Below, piece by piece: positions 8,331 through 15,819 of a stretch of 39,822 nucleotides of DNA. Each line of letters starts with the position of its first letter. Within the stretch, counting starts at the first letter, position 1. Both the position numbers and the translations under genes were made by a program. A model generated the notes under the pieces. That model ran no database searches. It was given only the letters and a program-made list of their open reading frames with translations, and had not been told where the DNA came from. The stretch spans positions 1 to 39,822 of the forward strand of contig JAVBPT010000041.1 in assembly GCA_031549455.1 (NCBI GenBank), read 5' to 3'. This DNA is from JAVBPT01 sp031549455. Lineage in GTDB: Bacteria > Bacillota > Clostridia > Lachnospirales > JAKSVV01.

Positions 8331-9579
8331 GATTTTTGAAAAAACTTTTTTGAAGCACATTGAGGAGTGCAAGCTTTACATGAGGATAGGTTAATCCTCC
8401 CTGTAGATAGACCGTATAAGGCTCTCTGATCGGTGCATCCGCCGAGAGCTCAATCGAACTTCCCTGAATAAAAGTCCCCGCCGCCATAATGACCTTGCTA
8501 TCATACCCTGGCATATTCCATGGCTCCGGTGCTGCATGGCTATCAACTGGTGAAGAAGCCTGAATCGCTTTGCAAAACTCAATGATGTTATTTTCATCTT
8601 TTAGATGAATCTGTTGCACAATATCTGTTCGCTCAGAAAAGGCTCCAGGACTCACTTCATATCCCAGTTTTTCAAACGCCCTCGCGAAGAGGATCATTCC
8701 CTTCAGACTATTCGCCACTACTGTGGGGGCAAGAAAAAGGCCTTGCAAAAAGCTTCGATTGAGTCCAAGACTCGCCCCGATCTCTTTTCCGAGACCCGGT
8801 GCAGTTAAATGAAAGCTTGCCGCTTCTACATACTCCCTCTTTCCAGCAATGTATCCTCCAATTGGCGCAAGCCCTCCTCCCATGTTCTTAATCAGAGAAC
8901 CCACCACCATATCCGCTCCTACATCTGTTGGTTCAAGTGTTTCTACAAATTCTCCATAACAGTTATCCACCATACAGATGACGTCATCCTTCACCTCTTT
9001 AATCACCCTGATAATCTTTCGAATGGTTTCAATTGGGAGACTGTCTCTCGTGCTATACCCTCTTGAACGCTGGATGTGGGCAAGCTTTGTTTTTCCTGTA
9101 ATGCATTTTCTAATCCCATCAAAATCGATTTCTCGATTTTCAATCCAATCCACTTGTTTATAAGCAATACCGTGCTCCTCCAATGCCTTAATGGTATCCA
9201 AGATGGTATCATAAGGCTCTCCCGTTGGAGAAAAAAATGTATCCCCTGGTTTTAAGTTTCCAAAAAGAGCGGTCTTGAGCGCATGTGTTCCGCTTACCAT
9301 GTTGATTCGAACCAAGCTGTCCTCCGTATGAAAAACGTCCTTATAAACCTTCTCAATGACCTCTCTTCCCGCATCATTATAACCATACCCGGTGGTCCCA
9401 TTAAAGTGCATCTCACTCACCTTGTTTTTTTTAAAAGCGGAAAGCACTTTATATTGATTATATTCTGCCACCTCATCAATCTTTTTAAATTCCGGAAGAA
9501 CCTCCTCTTCTACCTTGGAGACAAAGTCAACCACTGACCCCGAAATTTGATATTCTTTGCTTAATAACGTTTTGTTCAT
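8320..9579 (-). CDS. PLP-dependent enzyme of the aluminium-resistance / methionine gamma-lyase-related family
   Basis: A 419-residue fold-type I pyridoxal-phosphate protein (COG4100, YnbB-like). The family is annotated for aluminium resistance, but its reaction is not well established; relatives are cystathionine lyases. Evident motifs: HFNGTTGYGYNDAGRE, VSGTHALKTALFG (cofactor phosphate loop), VDNCYGEF with the PLP-ring aspartate, and SLIKNMGGGLAPIGGYIAG holding the Schiff-base lysine. It follows miaA by four bases, an arrangement seen repeatedly in Clostridia and Bacilli. Hfq, often between these two genes, is absent here. Confidence 0.87.
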   Translation of the reverse strand: MNKTLLSKEYQISGSVVDFVSKVEEEVLPEFKKIDEVAEYNQYKVLSAFKKNKVSEMHFNGTTGYGYNDAGREVIEKVYKDVFHTEDSLVRINMVSGTHALKTALFGNLKPGDTFFSPTGEPYDTILDTIKALEEHGIAYKQVDWIENREIDFDGIRKCITGKTKLAHIQRSRGYSTRDSLPIETIRKIIRVIKEVKDDVICMVDNCYGEFVETLEPTDVGADMVVGSLIKNMGGGLAPIGGYIAGKREYVEAASFHLTAPGLGKEIGASLGLNRSFLQGLFLAPTVVANSLKGMILFARAFEKLGYEVSPGAFSERTDIVQQIHLKDENNIIEFCKAIQASSPVDSHAAPEPWNMPGYDSKVIMAAGTFIQGSSIELSADAPIREPYTVYLQGGLTYPHVKLALLNVLQKSFFKNLVI

Positions 9580-9583
9580 CTGA

Positions 9584-10522
9584 CTACTCCTTTACTCTCT
9601 TCATCATCTCTTCAGCAATCTTTTCGGAATCAAATCCTGCATCGTCCACCGCGATAAAATGGGCATCTTTTTGTTGATGAGCAAACCAAGTATATTGTCT
9701 TTTTACCAGATGTCTTGTATTCTTTTTTATGTTTTCAATGCACTCTTCCCGGCTTACCTCCCCCGCGAAATATTCCAACACTTCTTTATATCCAATGGCC
9801 TGCATTGAAATGTGTTCTCTGGTTAGGCCTTTTTTCATCAATGCCTCCACCTCAGCAAATAATCCATTCTGAACCATTTGATCCAGACGTAAATCCGTCC
9901 GCTCATAAAGAAGGTTTCTTTGTTTAAAGTAAAGAACAAAAAAGGTGGTATCATACAGTTCTTGCTTCTTTCGTTCTATTTCATTGTGTTCCGAAATCCT
10001 TTTCCCTGTCAAAAGGTAGTACTCTAGAGCCCGAATCACTCTTTTTGTGTTGTTGTAATGAATCGATTCATAAGACTTCGGGTCCATTTCACGCAATTTT
10101 TCATGAAAAGCTTCTGCCCCCTTTTCTTTAAGCTCTTTTTCAAGCTCCCCTCGAATTGTCTCATCCTTCTTCATTTCTGTAAAATATACATCTCGAATCA
10201 CACTTTGAATATAAAACCCCGTTCCACCAACAAGGACGGGAAGCTTTTTCCTCTCAAATAGCTCACCGATGCATCTTCTTGCCTCCTTTTGGAACTGAGC
10301 AATATCATATGGCTTTTCGGGGTCAACAACATCCAGCATATGATGGATAATGCCTCTCTTTTCTTCCTCTTTAATCTTGGCGCTGCCCACATCTAGACCT
10401 TTATAAACCTGTACACTATCACAAGAGATGACCTCTCCATGCATCCGCTCGGCGAACTTTATAGAAACTTCTGTTTTTCCGGTTGCGGTCGCCCCCGCTA
10501 TGACAACTACTTTATTCTTCAT
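9584..10522 (-). CDS. miaA: tRNA dimethylallyltransferase MiaA
   Basis: Transfers a dimethylallyl group to N6 of A37 in tRNAs reading UNN codons. The 312-residue protein has the P-loop AGATATGKTEVS near residue 10, the ISCDSVQVYKGLDVGSAK segment (family SDSxQ.YkgxdiGTAKp; here C-D-S and S-A-K), LVGGTGFYI and the RVIRALEYYLLTGK helix, and ends in the usual R-Q-Y-T-W-F motif region. It lies between the HD protein gene and the aluminium-resistance gene on the same strand. Confidence 0.93.
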   Translation of the reverse strand: MKNKVVVIAGATATGKTEVSIKFAERMHGEVISCDSVQVYKGLDVGSAKIKEEEKRGIIHHMLDVVDPEKPYDIAQFQKEARRCIGELFERKKLPVLVGGTGFYIQSVIRDVYFTEMKKDETIRGELEKELKEKGAEAFHEKLREMDPKSYESIHYNNTKRVIRALEYYLLTGKRISEHNEIERKKQELYDTTFFVLYFKQRNLLYERTDLRLDQMVQNGLFAEVEALMKKGLTREHISMQAIGYKEVLEYFAGEVSREECIENIKKNTRHLVKRQYTWFAHQQKDAHFIAVDDAGFDSEKIAEEMMKRVKE

Positions 10523-10595
10523 ACTCTTCCCCCTTTAATGTACGCTTTTAAACAACAATTTTTACTATTCCGATCGGAATCACTCCACACCACTC

Positions 10596-11648
10596 TTAAT
10601 TCATTTTATAATCTACATATATATAGTGGGCGTCTTCCTTTAAGAATGCATCCACCGATTTTTTAAAGTCAACGGAAATCTCCGAATAGCGGACCCTTTT
10701 TTCTCCTTGTAAAACCAGCGGATTCACATATCTTTTTTTGGTTTCCAGCCTGATCGAAAAATATCCCAAAACAGGGGTATGGCTCCAATAAACTCGATCA
10801 AATTTTGTATAGAAATCCCACATATTGAGGAGCTCCCTATTTTTACTATTCTTTATTTTTTCTATAATTTTCGTTTCTGAATCGCGCATAAAGTCCGCTT
10901 CACAAATAATTTTTAGAAAGATGGCCTTTTTTAATATCCTTACCAAGAATTCTCCAGCCATTTTGCACTCATCCGACGCAAAAGTTTTCCCAACTGAAAG
11001 TGCCAAATTTGCAAATTCTTTCGCCTGCTTTACTGTTCTAAAACACATCTCGGGAACGCCCTGTTCATTCGTTGCGATTGTAATGTCCTGATAGTTTTCT
11101 CTTAAAAAGGCATCCTCTTTGTGAAAGAGCATATAACCCGACAGATAGGTGTACTCTAACCGGTCTGATGACAATTGGGGAGAAGGGTTGTCTGCAACGG
11201 GGTATTTTTTATAGTCGCACACATCCGAAACCTCCAGATGATAATCCTTTAAGATCTCCCTGATCTCTTTTGATTCTTCTATGATACATCTAGTGGGCGC
11301 CTCTGTACTCTCCTGGTTGAGATAGTCTTTTTTTAAAAAGTCGATCACATGTGAAAAAGTAGGAGTGCTAATATCATGAAAGAGCGCTGCCACGCTTTGC
11401 TTTATATCTTTTGTAAAATGCCATACGATGAGCGCACATCCCACAGAATGATCAAATCTAGTGGTATTATATTGATACGTTATAAGTTTTGGATTTAGAT
11501 AGTCAAACCCACAATTTTGTCCGATCTCGTTTAACCTCAAAAGAGCGGGCGTTTTTTTAAGCCTTGTAATAAACGCAGGTTCTTCTTCTGAATAAATCTT
11601 ATGTACTCTCTCTATAAGCTCTCTATCCTCTTTTGTTAGTGCTCTCAT
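10596..11648 (-). CDS. HD-superfamily phosphohydrolase
   Basis: A 350-residue protein with an HD domain in its first half. The metal-binding pattern is visible as FDHSVGCALIVWHF (about residue 64), ALFHDISTPTFSHVIDF (the H-D pair plus a following histidine and aspartate) and later SDRLEYTYLSGYML. These resemble the dGTPase/SAMHD1-like branch of HD enzymes, which act on nucleotides, but the substrate cannot be told. Its start overlaps the mutL stop in an ATGA arrangement, so it is translationally coupled to mutL. That pairing would suit a nucleotide-pool role, but this is inference. Confidence 0.8.
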   Translation of the reverse strand: MRALTKEDRELIERVHKIYSEEEPAFITRLKKTPALLRLNEIGQNCGFDYLNPKLITYQYNTTRFDHSVGCALIVWHFTKDIKQSVAALFHDISTPTFSHVIDFLKKDYLNQESTEAPTRCIIEESKEIREILKDYHLEVSDVCDYKKYPVADNPSPQLSSDRLEYTYLSGYMLFHKEDAFLRENYQDITIATNEQGVPEMCFRTVKQAKEFANLALSVGKTFASDECKMAGEFLVRILKKAIFLKIICEADFMRDSETKIIEKIKNSKNRELLNMWDFYTKFDRVYWSHTPVLGYFSIRLETKKRYVNPLVLQGEKRVRYSEISVDFKKSVDAFLKEDAHYIYVDYKMN

Positions 11649-13420
11649 GATACAATCCTCTTAAATTTCTTTTCAAGCTCTGTCTTTGTAATGTTGATAA
11701 TAATGGGCCTTCCATGTGGACAATTAAATGGATTCTCAAGTGTCATTAGATCCTCTATAATCCTTTTAAGCTCAAGGTCCGTCCTTCTATCATTGGCCTT
11801 GATCGCCCGTTTGCAACAGATATTTGCAAAAAGGTCATCAAACGTCTTAATGTTGGCCGTATATTTTTCTTCAATCAGTTCATCCAAAATCCCCATAAAT
11901 TTTTCTCGGTTCATCAACCTGCCAAACAGACTAGGGATCTCCTTGATTACATAGGTGTTGATTCCAAACTCTTCTATTAAAAAACCAAACTTCCTAAAAG
12001 CCTCTTTGTTTTTCTCGAGGACCTCTACCTCCCTCGGTACAAGGTTGAGTAGAATGGGCTCAAGCAACAACTGGGAAGCCACGCTCTGATTTTTTCGTGA
12101 GGCAATCAGTCTCTCAAACAACACCTTCTCATGTGCGGCATGCTGGTCAATGATATAAATATTTTCCTCCTGTTCCATTACCCAGTAAGTATCAAATACC
12201 TGCCCAACAATCTTGTAATTTCGAATCGGCATTCCAGAAAGCTTGGGTTCTTCTTCCGCTTTTCTCTGATAGCTTCTTTCAGGCTCCCTTAGCGTTCGCT
12301 CCTCTACCATTTCTTCTCTATCCGGCTCTTTAAAATGCGGAAGACAAATCTCTTCTACGATTTCTGGTTTCTCGCCACTTAAAACAACCGACTCTTTTTT
12401 GGAGGCATCGAGGCTAACATGAGCGGTTAGATCCTCCCCACGTAAAATCTGTTGGATCTGCTTGGACACAATCTCAAATACCATTTGTTCATGCTTGAAA
12501 CGAATTTCGGTTTTCGCAGGGTGTACATTGACATCGACGTCCTCTGGATTTACGCGTATATTTAAAACGCAAAAAGGAAACTTTCCTTTCATTAAGTATC
12601 CATAGTATCCCTCAATCAGCGCCTCACTTAGTAGGCTGGATTTCACATATCGTCCATTTACAAAGAAGGTCTCATAAATTTTACTTCCCCTCAATAAACC
12701 CGGAGAGCCGATGTAACCCTCTATAGAAACGCCCTCCACATTTTCAGTCACTTGGATTAGTTCCCTTGCGATCTCTTTTCCATAAATGTCGAGAATGGTG
12801 TGTCGCAATTCATGGTTTCCGGCTGTGTAAAGCTCCAGCTTGTCATTGTTGATCAGTTTAAAAGAAATCTCAGGATAAGCAAGCGCTAATTTATTCACTA
12901 AATCTGCAATCTCCCTCGCCTCTGTCTGATCTATTTTCAAAAATTTCTTTCTAGCGGGTACGTTATAAAAAAGATGGTTTACACTTATACTGGTACCGCT
13001 TGAGGCTGCCGTTTCTTTAAAATCTCTTATATCCCCTCCACTAATCGTGATCCCTATTCCCGTCTCGTCTTCAAACACCTTGGTGCACATCTCCACTTCG
13101 CTTACCGCCACAATGCTCGCCAGTGCCTCCCCCCTAAACCCAAGAGAGATGATGTGATCAATGTCTGCCTCAGTATTGATCTTGCTGGTCGCATGACGAA
13201 TAAAGGCTTTTTTCACCTGGTCTTTTGGGATGCCAACCCCATTGTCCGTTACCTTAATTTGCTTTTTTCCTCCCTCTTTGATCTCGACTGTAATTGCACT
13301 CGCATTGGCATCAATCGAATTCTCAACGAGTTCTTTTACAATGGAAGCGGGTCTTTCAATCACCTCTCCCGCTGCAATCTTATCGATCACTTTGTGATCC
13401 AAAACATGAATGCTATGCAT
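11645..13420 (-). CDS. mutL: DNA mismatch repair protein MutL, endonuclease type
   Basis: A 591-residue MutL. The N-terminal GHKL ATPase shows ELVENSIDANA, DNGVGI, GFRGEALASI and the SGTSISV loop; the transducer domain follows, then a variable linker (about residues 340-400), then the C-terminal dimerisation domain. The nicking-endonuclease motif is intact: DQHAAHEKVLFE matches DQHA-x2-E-x4-E, and the partner motifs CCKRAIKA and CPHGRPI are also present. MutL is therefore the strand-nicking enzyme of this methyl-independent system. RBS is GGAAGAG; an extended -10 promoter lies at 13442-13450. Confidence 0.95.
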   Translation of the reverse strand: MHSIHVLDHKVIDKIAAGEVIERPASIVKELVENSIDANASAITVEIKEGGKKQIKVTDNGVGIPKDQVKKAFIRHATSKINTEADIDHIISLGFRGEALASIVAVSEVEMCTKVFEDETGIGITISGGDIRDFKETAASSGTSISVNHLFYNVPARKKFLKIDQTEAREIADLVNKLALAYPEISFKLINNDKLELYTAGNHELRHTILDIYGKEIARELIQVTENVEGVSIEGYIGSPGLLRGSKIYETFFVNGRYVKSSLLSEALIEGYYGYLMKGKFPFCVLNIRVNPEDVDVNVHPAKTEIRFKHEQMVFEIVSKQIQQILRGEDLTAHVSLDASKKESVVLSGEKPEIVEEICLPHFKEPDREEMVEERTLREPERSYQRKAEEEPKLSGMPIRNYKIVGQVFDTYWVMEQEENIYIIDQHAAHEKVLFERLIASRKNQSVASQLLLEPILLNLVPREVEVLEKNKEAFRKFGFLIEEFGINTYVIKEIPSLFGRLMNREKFMGILDELIEEKYTANIKTFDDLFANICCKRAIKANDRRTDLELKRIIEDLMTLENPFNCPHGRPIIINITKTELEKKFKRIVS

Positions 13421-13441
13421 ATCTCTTCCTTTTTTAATTGC

Positions 13442-13450
13442 ATTATATCA
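13442..13450 (-). promoter_or_regulatory. Extended -10 promoter of mutL
   Basis: Minus strand TGATATAAT, that is a TGn motif plus a perfect -10 box, 22 bases before the mutL start. No good -35 hexamer is visible at 16-18 bases, as is common for extended -10 promoters. It is divergent from the first cassette promoter 50 bases away. Confidence 0.5.
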
Positions 13451-13499
13451 TAAAATATTGAAAAAGATAGAAAAATATAGGAAAGAGAGCTGGAAAATA

Positions 13500-13528
13500 T
13501 TGACAAATCTGTGGAACTATGATATACT
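13500..13528 (+). promoter_or_regulatory. Promoter of cassette 1
   Basis: TTGACA (13500-13505), 17-base spacer, TATACT (13523-13528) with a TGA extension directly before the -10 box. The same layout recurs in cassettes 2 and 3; cassette 4 shares the -35 box and the 17-base spacing but not the extension. Together they imply strong constitutive sigma-A transcription. Confidence 0.8.
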
Positions 13529-13558
13529 GACTTTGTTCGCATTCCCTTTTATTTTTTA

Positions 13559-13628
13559 TACCATACACTCACTCTTCATTCTCACTCTTCATTTTTTCAT
13601 TTTTATAAATGTATGGTAATTAGGGAGG
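13559..13628 (+). promoter_or_regulatory. Structured leader of cassette 1 (hairpin plus distal GGAGG)
   Basis: TACCATACA (13559-13567) pairs perfectly with TGTATGGTA (13610-13618) around a pyrimidine-rich loop. Five bases later comes GGAGG (13624-13628), which is about 55-65 bases before the start codon and so cannot be the normal ribosome binding site. The loop-side sequence TTTTTATAAATGT and the block GGAGGTTTGA recur in cassettes 2 and 3. The leader looks like a cis-acting RNA whose hairpin and distal Shine-Dalgarno sequence are kept; function is inferred. Confidence 0.6.
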
Positions 13629-13683
13629 TTTGAGAAAAATATTATTTATCTATGTCTAGAGCGACTAAAATTTAAGGAAAAGG

Positions 13684-13932
13684 ATGATCATCATGTCACG
13701 CATTCCACAGGAAGAGCTTCAGGAAAAAGGAATTTTGTTCTGCATCAAGGATGACCCCAAGCTTAGAGAGCTGATCAAAGCTGCCGAGAAAAATATCAAC
13801 CAGATTCAGGCGGTTAAGGCCTATCTGTGCACTCTTGTGCCGGATATCACAGCAAATGAGATGGAGGCCCTCCTCCGAATCATGAGCCAGAGGATTTCAA
13901 AATGGTTTGATTCCAAAAGTAATCGACTCTGA
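13684..13932 (+). CDS. Cassette 1: one-unit member of an unrecognised small protein family
   Basis: An 82-residue soluble, helix-rich protein that I cannot assign. It consists of one copy of the unit shared by this array: DDPKLRELIKAAEK (residues 23-36), a second helix (residues 41-52), DITANEMEALL (55-65) and a closing helix ending I-S-K-W-F (71-75). The terminal Trp-Phe matches the second unit of cassettes 2 and 3 (Q-W-K and N-W-K-F). No signal peptide, membrane segment or cysteine pair is seen. AAGGA lies five bases before the ATG at 13684; an ATG three codons later (13693) is almost equally good. It has its own promoter, leader and terminator and runs opposite to mutL. Confidence 0.75.
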   Translation: MIIMSRIPQEELQEKGILFCIKDDPKLRELIKAAEKNINQIQAVKAYLCTLVPDITANEMEALLRIMSQRISKWFDSKSNRL

Positions 13933-14006
13933 TTCCTCTAAACCTGAAGATTATAGAGCTAGACTCTTTACATAAGACGGATAATTAGATTTCCAAACAA
14001 CTTAAA

Positions 14007-14030
14007 AGACCCTCCGGGGTCTCTTTTTTA
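14007..14030 (+). terminator. Terminator of cassette 1
   Basis: AGACCC / GGGTCT stem closed by a UCCG tetraloop (C-UCCG-G, a stable UNCG loop), followed by CTTTTTTA. It is a strong intrinsic terminator of the same design as those of the other cassettes. Confidence 0.85.
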
Positions 14031-14037
14031 TCTTATG

Positions 14038-14062
14038 ATTGTTTTGGAAATTATTGACAAAA
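14038..14062 (+). repeat. 25-base promoter-region repeat, copy A
   Basis: This block, which includes GTTTTGGAAATTA and the -35 hexamer of cassette 2, is identical to 14807-14831 in front of cassette 3. Cassette 1 has a shortened, diverged version (GGAAAATATTGACAAA) and cassette 4 keeps only the TTGACA core. Confidence 0.8.
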
Positions 14063-14082
14063 TGGATATTTTGTGATATACT
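14054..14082 (+). promoter_or_regulatory. Promoter of cassette 2
   Basis: TTGACA (14054-14059), 17-base spacer, TATACT (14077-14082) with TGA directly before the -10 box. Confidence 0.8.
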
Positions 14083-14114
14083 ATACCACATTCTCATTAT
14101 TATTTATTTTTATA

Positions 14115-14175
14115 TCGTTTCACATTTATCCCTTTTTCATTTTTTATAAATGTGTTATGAATTATTAAAAGGAGG
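14115..14175 (+). promoter_or_regulatory. Structured leader of cassette 2
   Basis: CACATTTAT (14121-14129) pairs with ATAAATGTG (14146-14154); below a symmetric TT/TT internal loop, TCGT (14115-14118) pairs with ATGA (14157-14160) through one G-U. GGAGG follows at 14171-14175, 59 bases before the start codon; the working ribosome site AAGGAG is separate, eight bases before the ATG. Stem sequences differ from the other leaders while pairing is kept, which suggests a selected RNA structure. Confidence 0.65.
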
Positions 14176-14234
14176 TTTGAAAATACGTTATTTTATCAGC
14201 AAAGTAATCAAAAATTATTTAAGGAGAGAATCTC

Positions 14235-14732
14235 ATGTTACAGCAAGCATCGGTTGCCAGAAAAGAGTATCTCAAAGGACTTCAAACGCGTTTCAGCAGT
14301 GATCCCAACTTTCGAAAGCAAATCAAAAGAGCTGAATCAGCTCTTATCGCGGGAAGTGTCGGAACCATACACATTATACTGGCTCTCAAATACTACATGA
14401 GCCAATGCGTCGGCCTTACAAGCTCTGAAATGGATGTGATCATTGGTACTGCTAGTGCGCCTTTATCAGACGCTATAAGTTTCGAGCAAACGGCAATTCA
14501 TCTTGCGCTAAACTTCCTAAATGAGGACCCATTTTCAACCCAGATCCATCACATTGAGAAATCCCTCAACCGAGAAGACTATCAAAGCGCGGAAGAAGAA
14601 CTGTGCACCCTCATCGATTACATAAGAGAACGCACGCATAACGAGCTGACTCCTTATAAGATGCTGCGAATTATCTGCCGCGTGGGTAAGAAGATCGAAC
14701 AATGGAAGATCTTCTATCCATCCATCAGCTGA
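14235..14732 (+). CDS. Cassette 2: two-unit member of the unrecognised family
   Basis: A 165-residue helix-rich protein with no family I recognise. It contains two degenerate copies of the array's unit. Unit a has SDPNFRKQIKRAES (residues 22-35), an aliphatic helix (46-55), L-T-S-S-E-M-D-V-I-I (61-70) and ends near F83. Unit b has EDPFSTQIHHIEKS (97-110), E-E-L-C-T-L-I-D-Y-I (121-130), L-T-P-Y-K-M-L-R-I-I (138-147) and ends Q-W-K-I-F (156-160). Unit b resembles unit b of cassette 3 more than its own unit a, so the doubling preceded the cassette duplication. No transmembrane or catalytic motif is apparent. Start set by AAGGAG at eight bases. Confidence 0.8.
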   Translation: MLQQASVARKEYLKGLQTRFSSDPNFRKQIKRAESALIAGSVGTIHIILALKYYMSQCVGLTSSEMDVIIGTASAPLSDAISFEQTAIHLALNFLNEDPFSTQIHHIEKSLNREDYQSAEEELCTLIDYIRERTHNELTPYKMLRIICRVGKKIEQWKIFYPSIS

Positions 14733-14771
14733 TTCAACTGATAAAATCAATATATTTTGCAAAACCCACTT

Positions 14772-14795
14772 AAGACCCCACGGGGTCTTTTTTTA
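14772..14795 (+). terminator. Terminator of cassette 2
   Basis: AAGACCCC / GGGGTCTT stem followed by a run of seven T. The arms match the terminators of cassettes 1 and 3 in sequence, supporting common descent of whole cassettes. Confidence 0.85.
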
Positions 14796-14806
14796 CGTCT
14801 TCTATA

Positions 14807-14831
14807 ATTGTTTTGGAAATTATTGACAAAA
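14807..14831 (+). repeat. 25-base promoter-region repeat, copy B
   Basis: Identical to 14038-14062. It contains the -35 hexamer of cassette 3 and the upstream GTTTTGGAAATTA block. Confidence 0.8.
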
Positions 14832-14851
14832 ATATTGATTCATGATATAAT
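14823..14851 (+). promoter_or_regulatory. Promoter of cassette 3
   Basis: TTGACA (14823-14828), 17-base spacer, TATAAT (14846-14851) preceded by TGA: consensus at both hexamers plus an extended -10. Confidence 0.85.
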
Positions 14852-14885
14852 ATCCGTATTCGCAAATACCCATTACTTTTTTCAT

Positions 14886-14950
14886 ATCATATTCACATTC
14901 ACTTCATCTTTTTCACTTTTTATAAATGTGCTTATGATAATTAAAGGAGG
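14886..14950 (+). promoter_or_regulatory. Structured leader of cassette 3
   Basis: ATCATA-TT-CACATT (14886-14899) pairs with AATGTG-CT-TATGAT (14925-14938): two six-base helices around a 2x2 internal loop, the same plan as cassette 2 with compensating differences. GGAGG at 14946-14950 lies 72 bases before the start codon. The following TCTGAGAAGATATTATTATCC aligns with the leaders of cassettes 1 and 2. Confidence 0.65.
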
Positions 14951-15022
14951 TCTGAGAAGATATTATTATCCAGCAAAAACTAGCAATACTAAAAATTAAA
15001 ATTAAGGGGAGTTTACTACACC

Positions 15023-15508
15023 ATGACCAATCTTGCTACAATCAATAAACGCAATAATTTCGAAGTCTTTTTCGCAAATGACCCTGACTTTCTTGCCCAA
15101 CTTTCGTGTGCAGAAAATGCTTACCTTACAGGTGACCCAAGAACCCAGGTTCAGGTGAACCTGCTCATCGACTACATGAAAACACGCACATTGCGGTTTG
15201 CGGCAGCAGAGCTAGAAAAAATTATTGGCGACCTGAGCAAACCGGTGTCCGAACTATTGCTTTTTCAAAAAAGAATGGCAGCCTTAGAAACCACTTTCCG
15301 TAAAGATGCGGATTTTATGCGCCAGGTGGAAGAGGTCGAAAGACTTCTTCACAGAAAAAACTTCCGCGAGGCAAGTGACGAGCTCGACATGCTCATAATT
15401 CAAATGGGGAGTAAACAAAAACTTGCGCCACATCAAAAACTGCACATTGTGTGCAACATCAGCGATAAAATTGCGAATTGGAAATTCCCTAATCCAACAA
15501 TAAATTAA
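15023..15508 (+). CDS. Cassette 3: two-unit member of the unrecognised family
   Basis: A 161-residue helix-rich protein, closest to cassette 2. Unit a: NDPDFLAQLSCAEN (residues 19-32), V-N-L-L-I-D-Y-M (45-52), A-A-E-L-E-K-I-I (61-68), ending L-L-L-F (78-81). Unit b: KDADFMRQVEEVER (94-107), E-A-S-D-E-L-D-M-L-I (116-125), L-A-P-H-Q-K-L-H-I-V (134-143), ending I-A-N-W-K-F (150-155). The conserved skeleton across units is D-P/A-x-F, A/V-E, a central L-I helix, then L-x-x-x-E/K-hydrophobic. No signal peptide, membrane segment or enzyme motif. The ribosome site GGGGAG is 11 bases from the ATG, longer than in cassette 2. Confidence 0.8.
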   Translation: MTNLATINKRNNFEVFFANDPDFLAQLSCAENAYLTGDPRTQVQVNLLIDYMKTRTLRFAAAELEKIIGDLSKPVSELLLFQKRMAALETTFRKDADFMRQVEEVERLLHRKNFREASDELDMLIIQMGSKQKLAPHQKLHIVCNISDKIANWKFPNPTIN

Positions 15509-15536
15509 CTGGATATTCGAGAATTCTCACACCACT

Positions 15537-15560
15537 GACCCCACGGGGTCTCTTTTTTTG
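15537..15560 (+). terminator. Terminator of cassette 3
   Basis: GACCCC / GGGGTC stem with an AC loop (or CACG with a shortened stem), followed by TCTTTTTTT. Confidence 0.85.
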
Positions 15561-15661
15561 CCATTATCATACAGCCATCCTATTTTTGGACTAAATATGT
15601 GTTCGGACGTCTTTATCTAAATCTCTTTTTATCCTTCTACAGGGTCTTTTTATGTAATTAA

Positions 15662-15690
15662 TTGACATATTTTGACGTTTCGTGTATAAT
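15662..15690 (+). promoter_or_regulatory. Promoter of cassette 4
   Basis: TTGACA (15662-15667), 17-base spacer, TATAAT (15685-15690). A TTCGCA sequence follows at the likely transcription start, as in cassettes 1 and 3. Confidence 0.8.
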
Positions 15691-15720
15691 CTAGTTATTC
15701 GCATTTTCTTATTTTTTAAT

Positions 15721-15773
15721 CTCATTCACCTTTTTTCACCTTGCAAGGTGAATAGATTATTTTAATGAGGAGG
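15721..15773 (+). promoter_or_regulatory. Structured leader of cassette 4
   Basis: TTCACCTT (15735-15742) pairs with AAGGTGAA (15745-15752), or alternatively ATTCACCTT (15724-15732) pairs with AAGGTGAAT (15745-15753). An outer CTCATT (15721-15726) can pair with AATGAG (15764-15769), whose last base begins the distal GGAGG (15769-15773). Alternative pairings that touch the GGAGG make this the most switch-like of the four leaders. Confidence 0.55.
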
Positions 15774-15819
15774 ATCGTATAAGATTAGCATACCCAAAAT
15801 AGTATAAGGAGACATGGTG

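Noticed and set aside
9580..9600. hfq between miaA and the aluminium-resistance gene
   Set aside because: Only four bases separate the two genes, so there is no room for it.
14808..14999. 63-codon open frame upstream of cassette 3
   Set aside because: It runs through the promoter and the structured leader and has no ribosome site; it is non-coding regulatory sequence.
13500..15780. Regularly repeated short sequences, CRISPR-like at first sight
   Set aside because: The repeats are promoters, leaders and terminators spaced by coding regions of different lengths; there are no uniform short spacers.
13611..15789. Mini-ORFs beginning at ATG next to the distal GGAGG of each leader (leader peptides)
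   Set aside because: Their lengths and peptides differ (for example M-V-I-R-E-V, M-N-Y, M-R-R-I-V) and none has an upstream ribosome site, so a conserved leader peptide is not supported.
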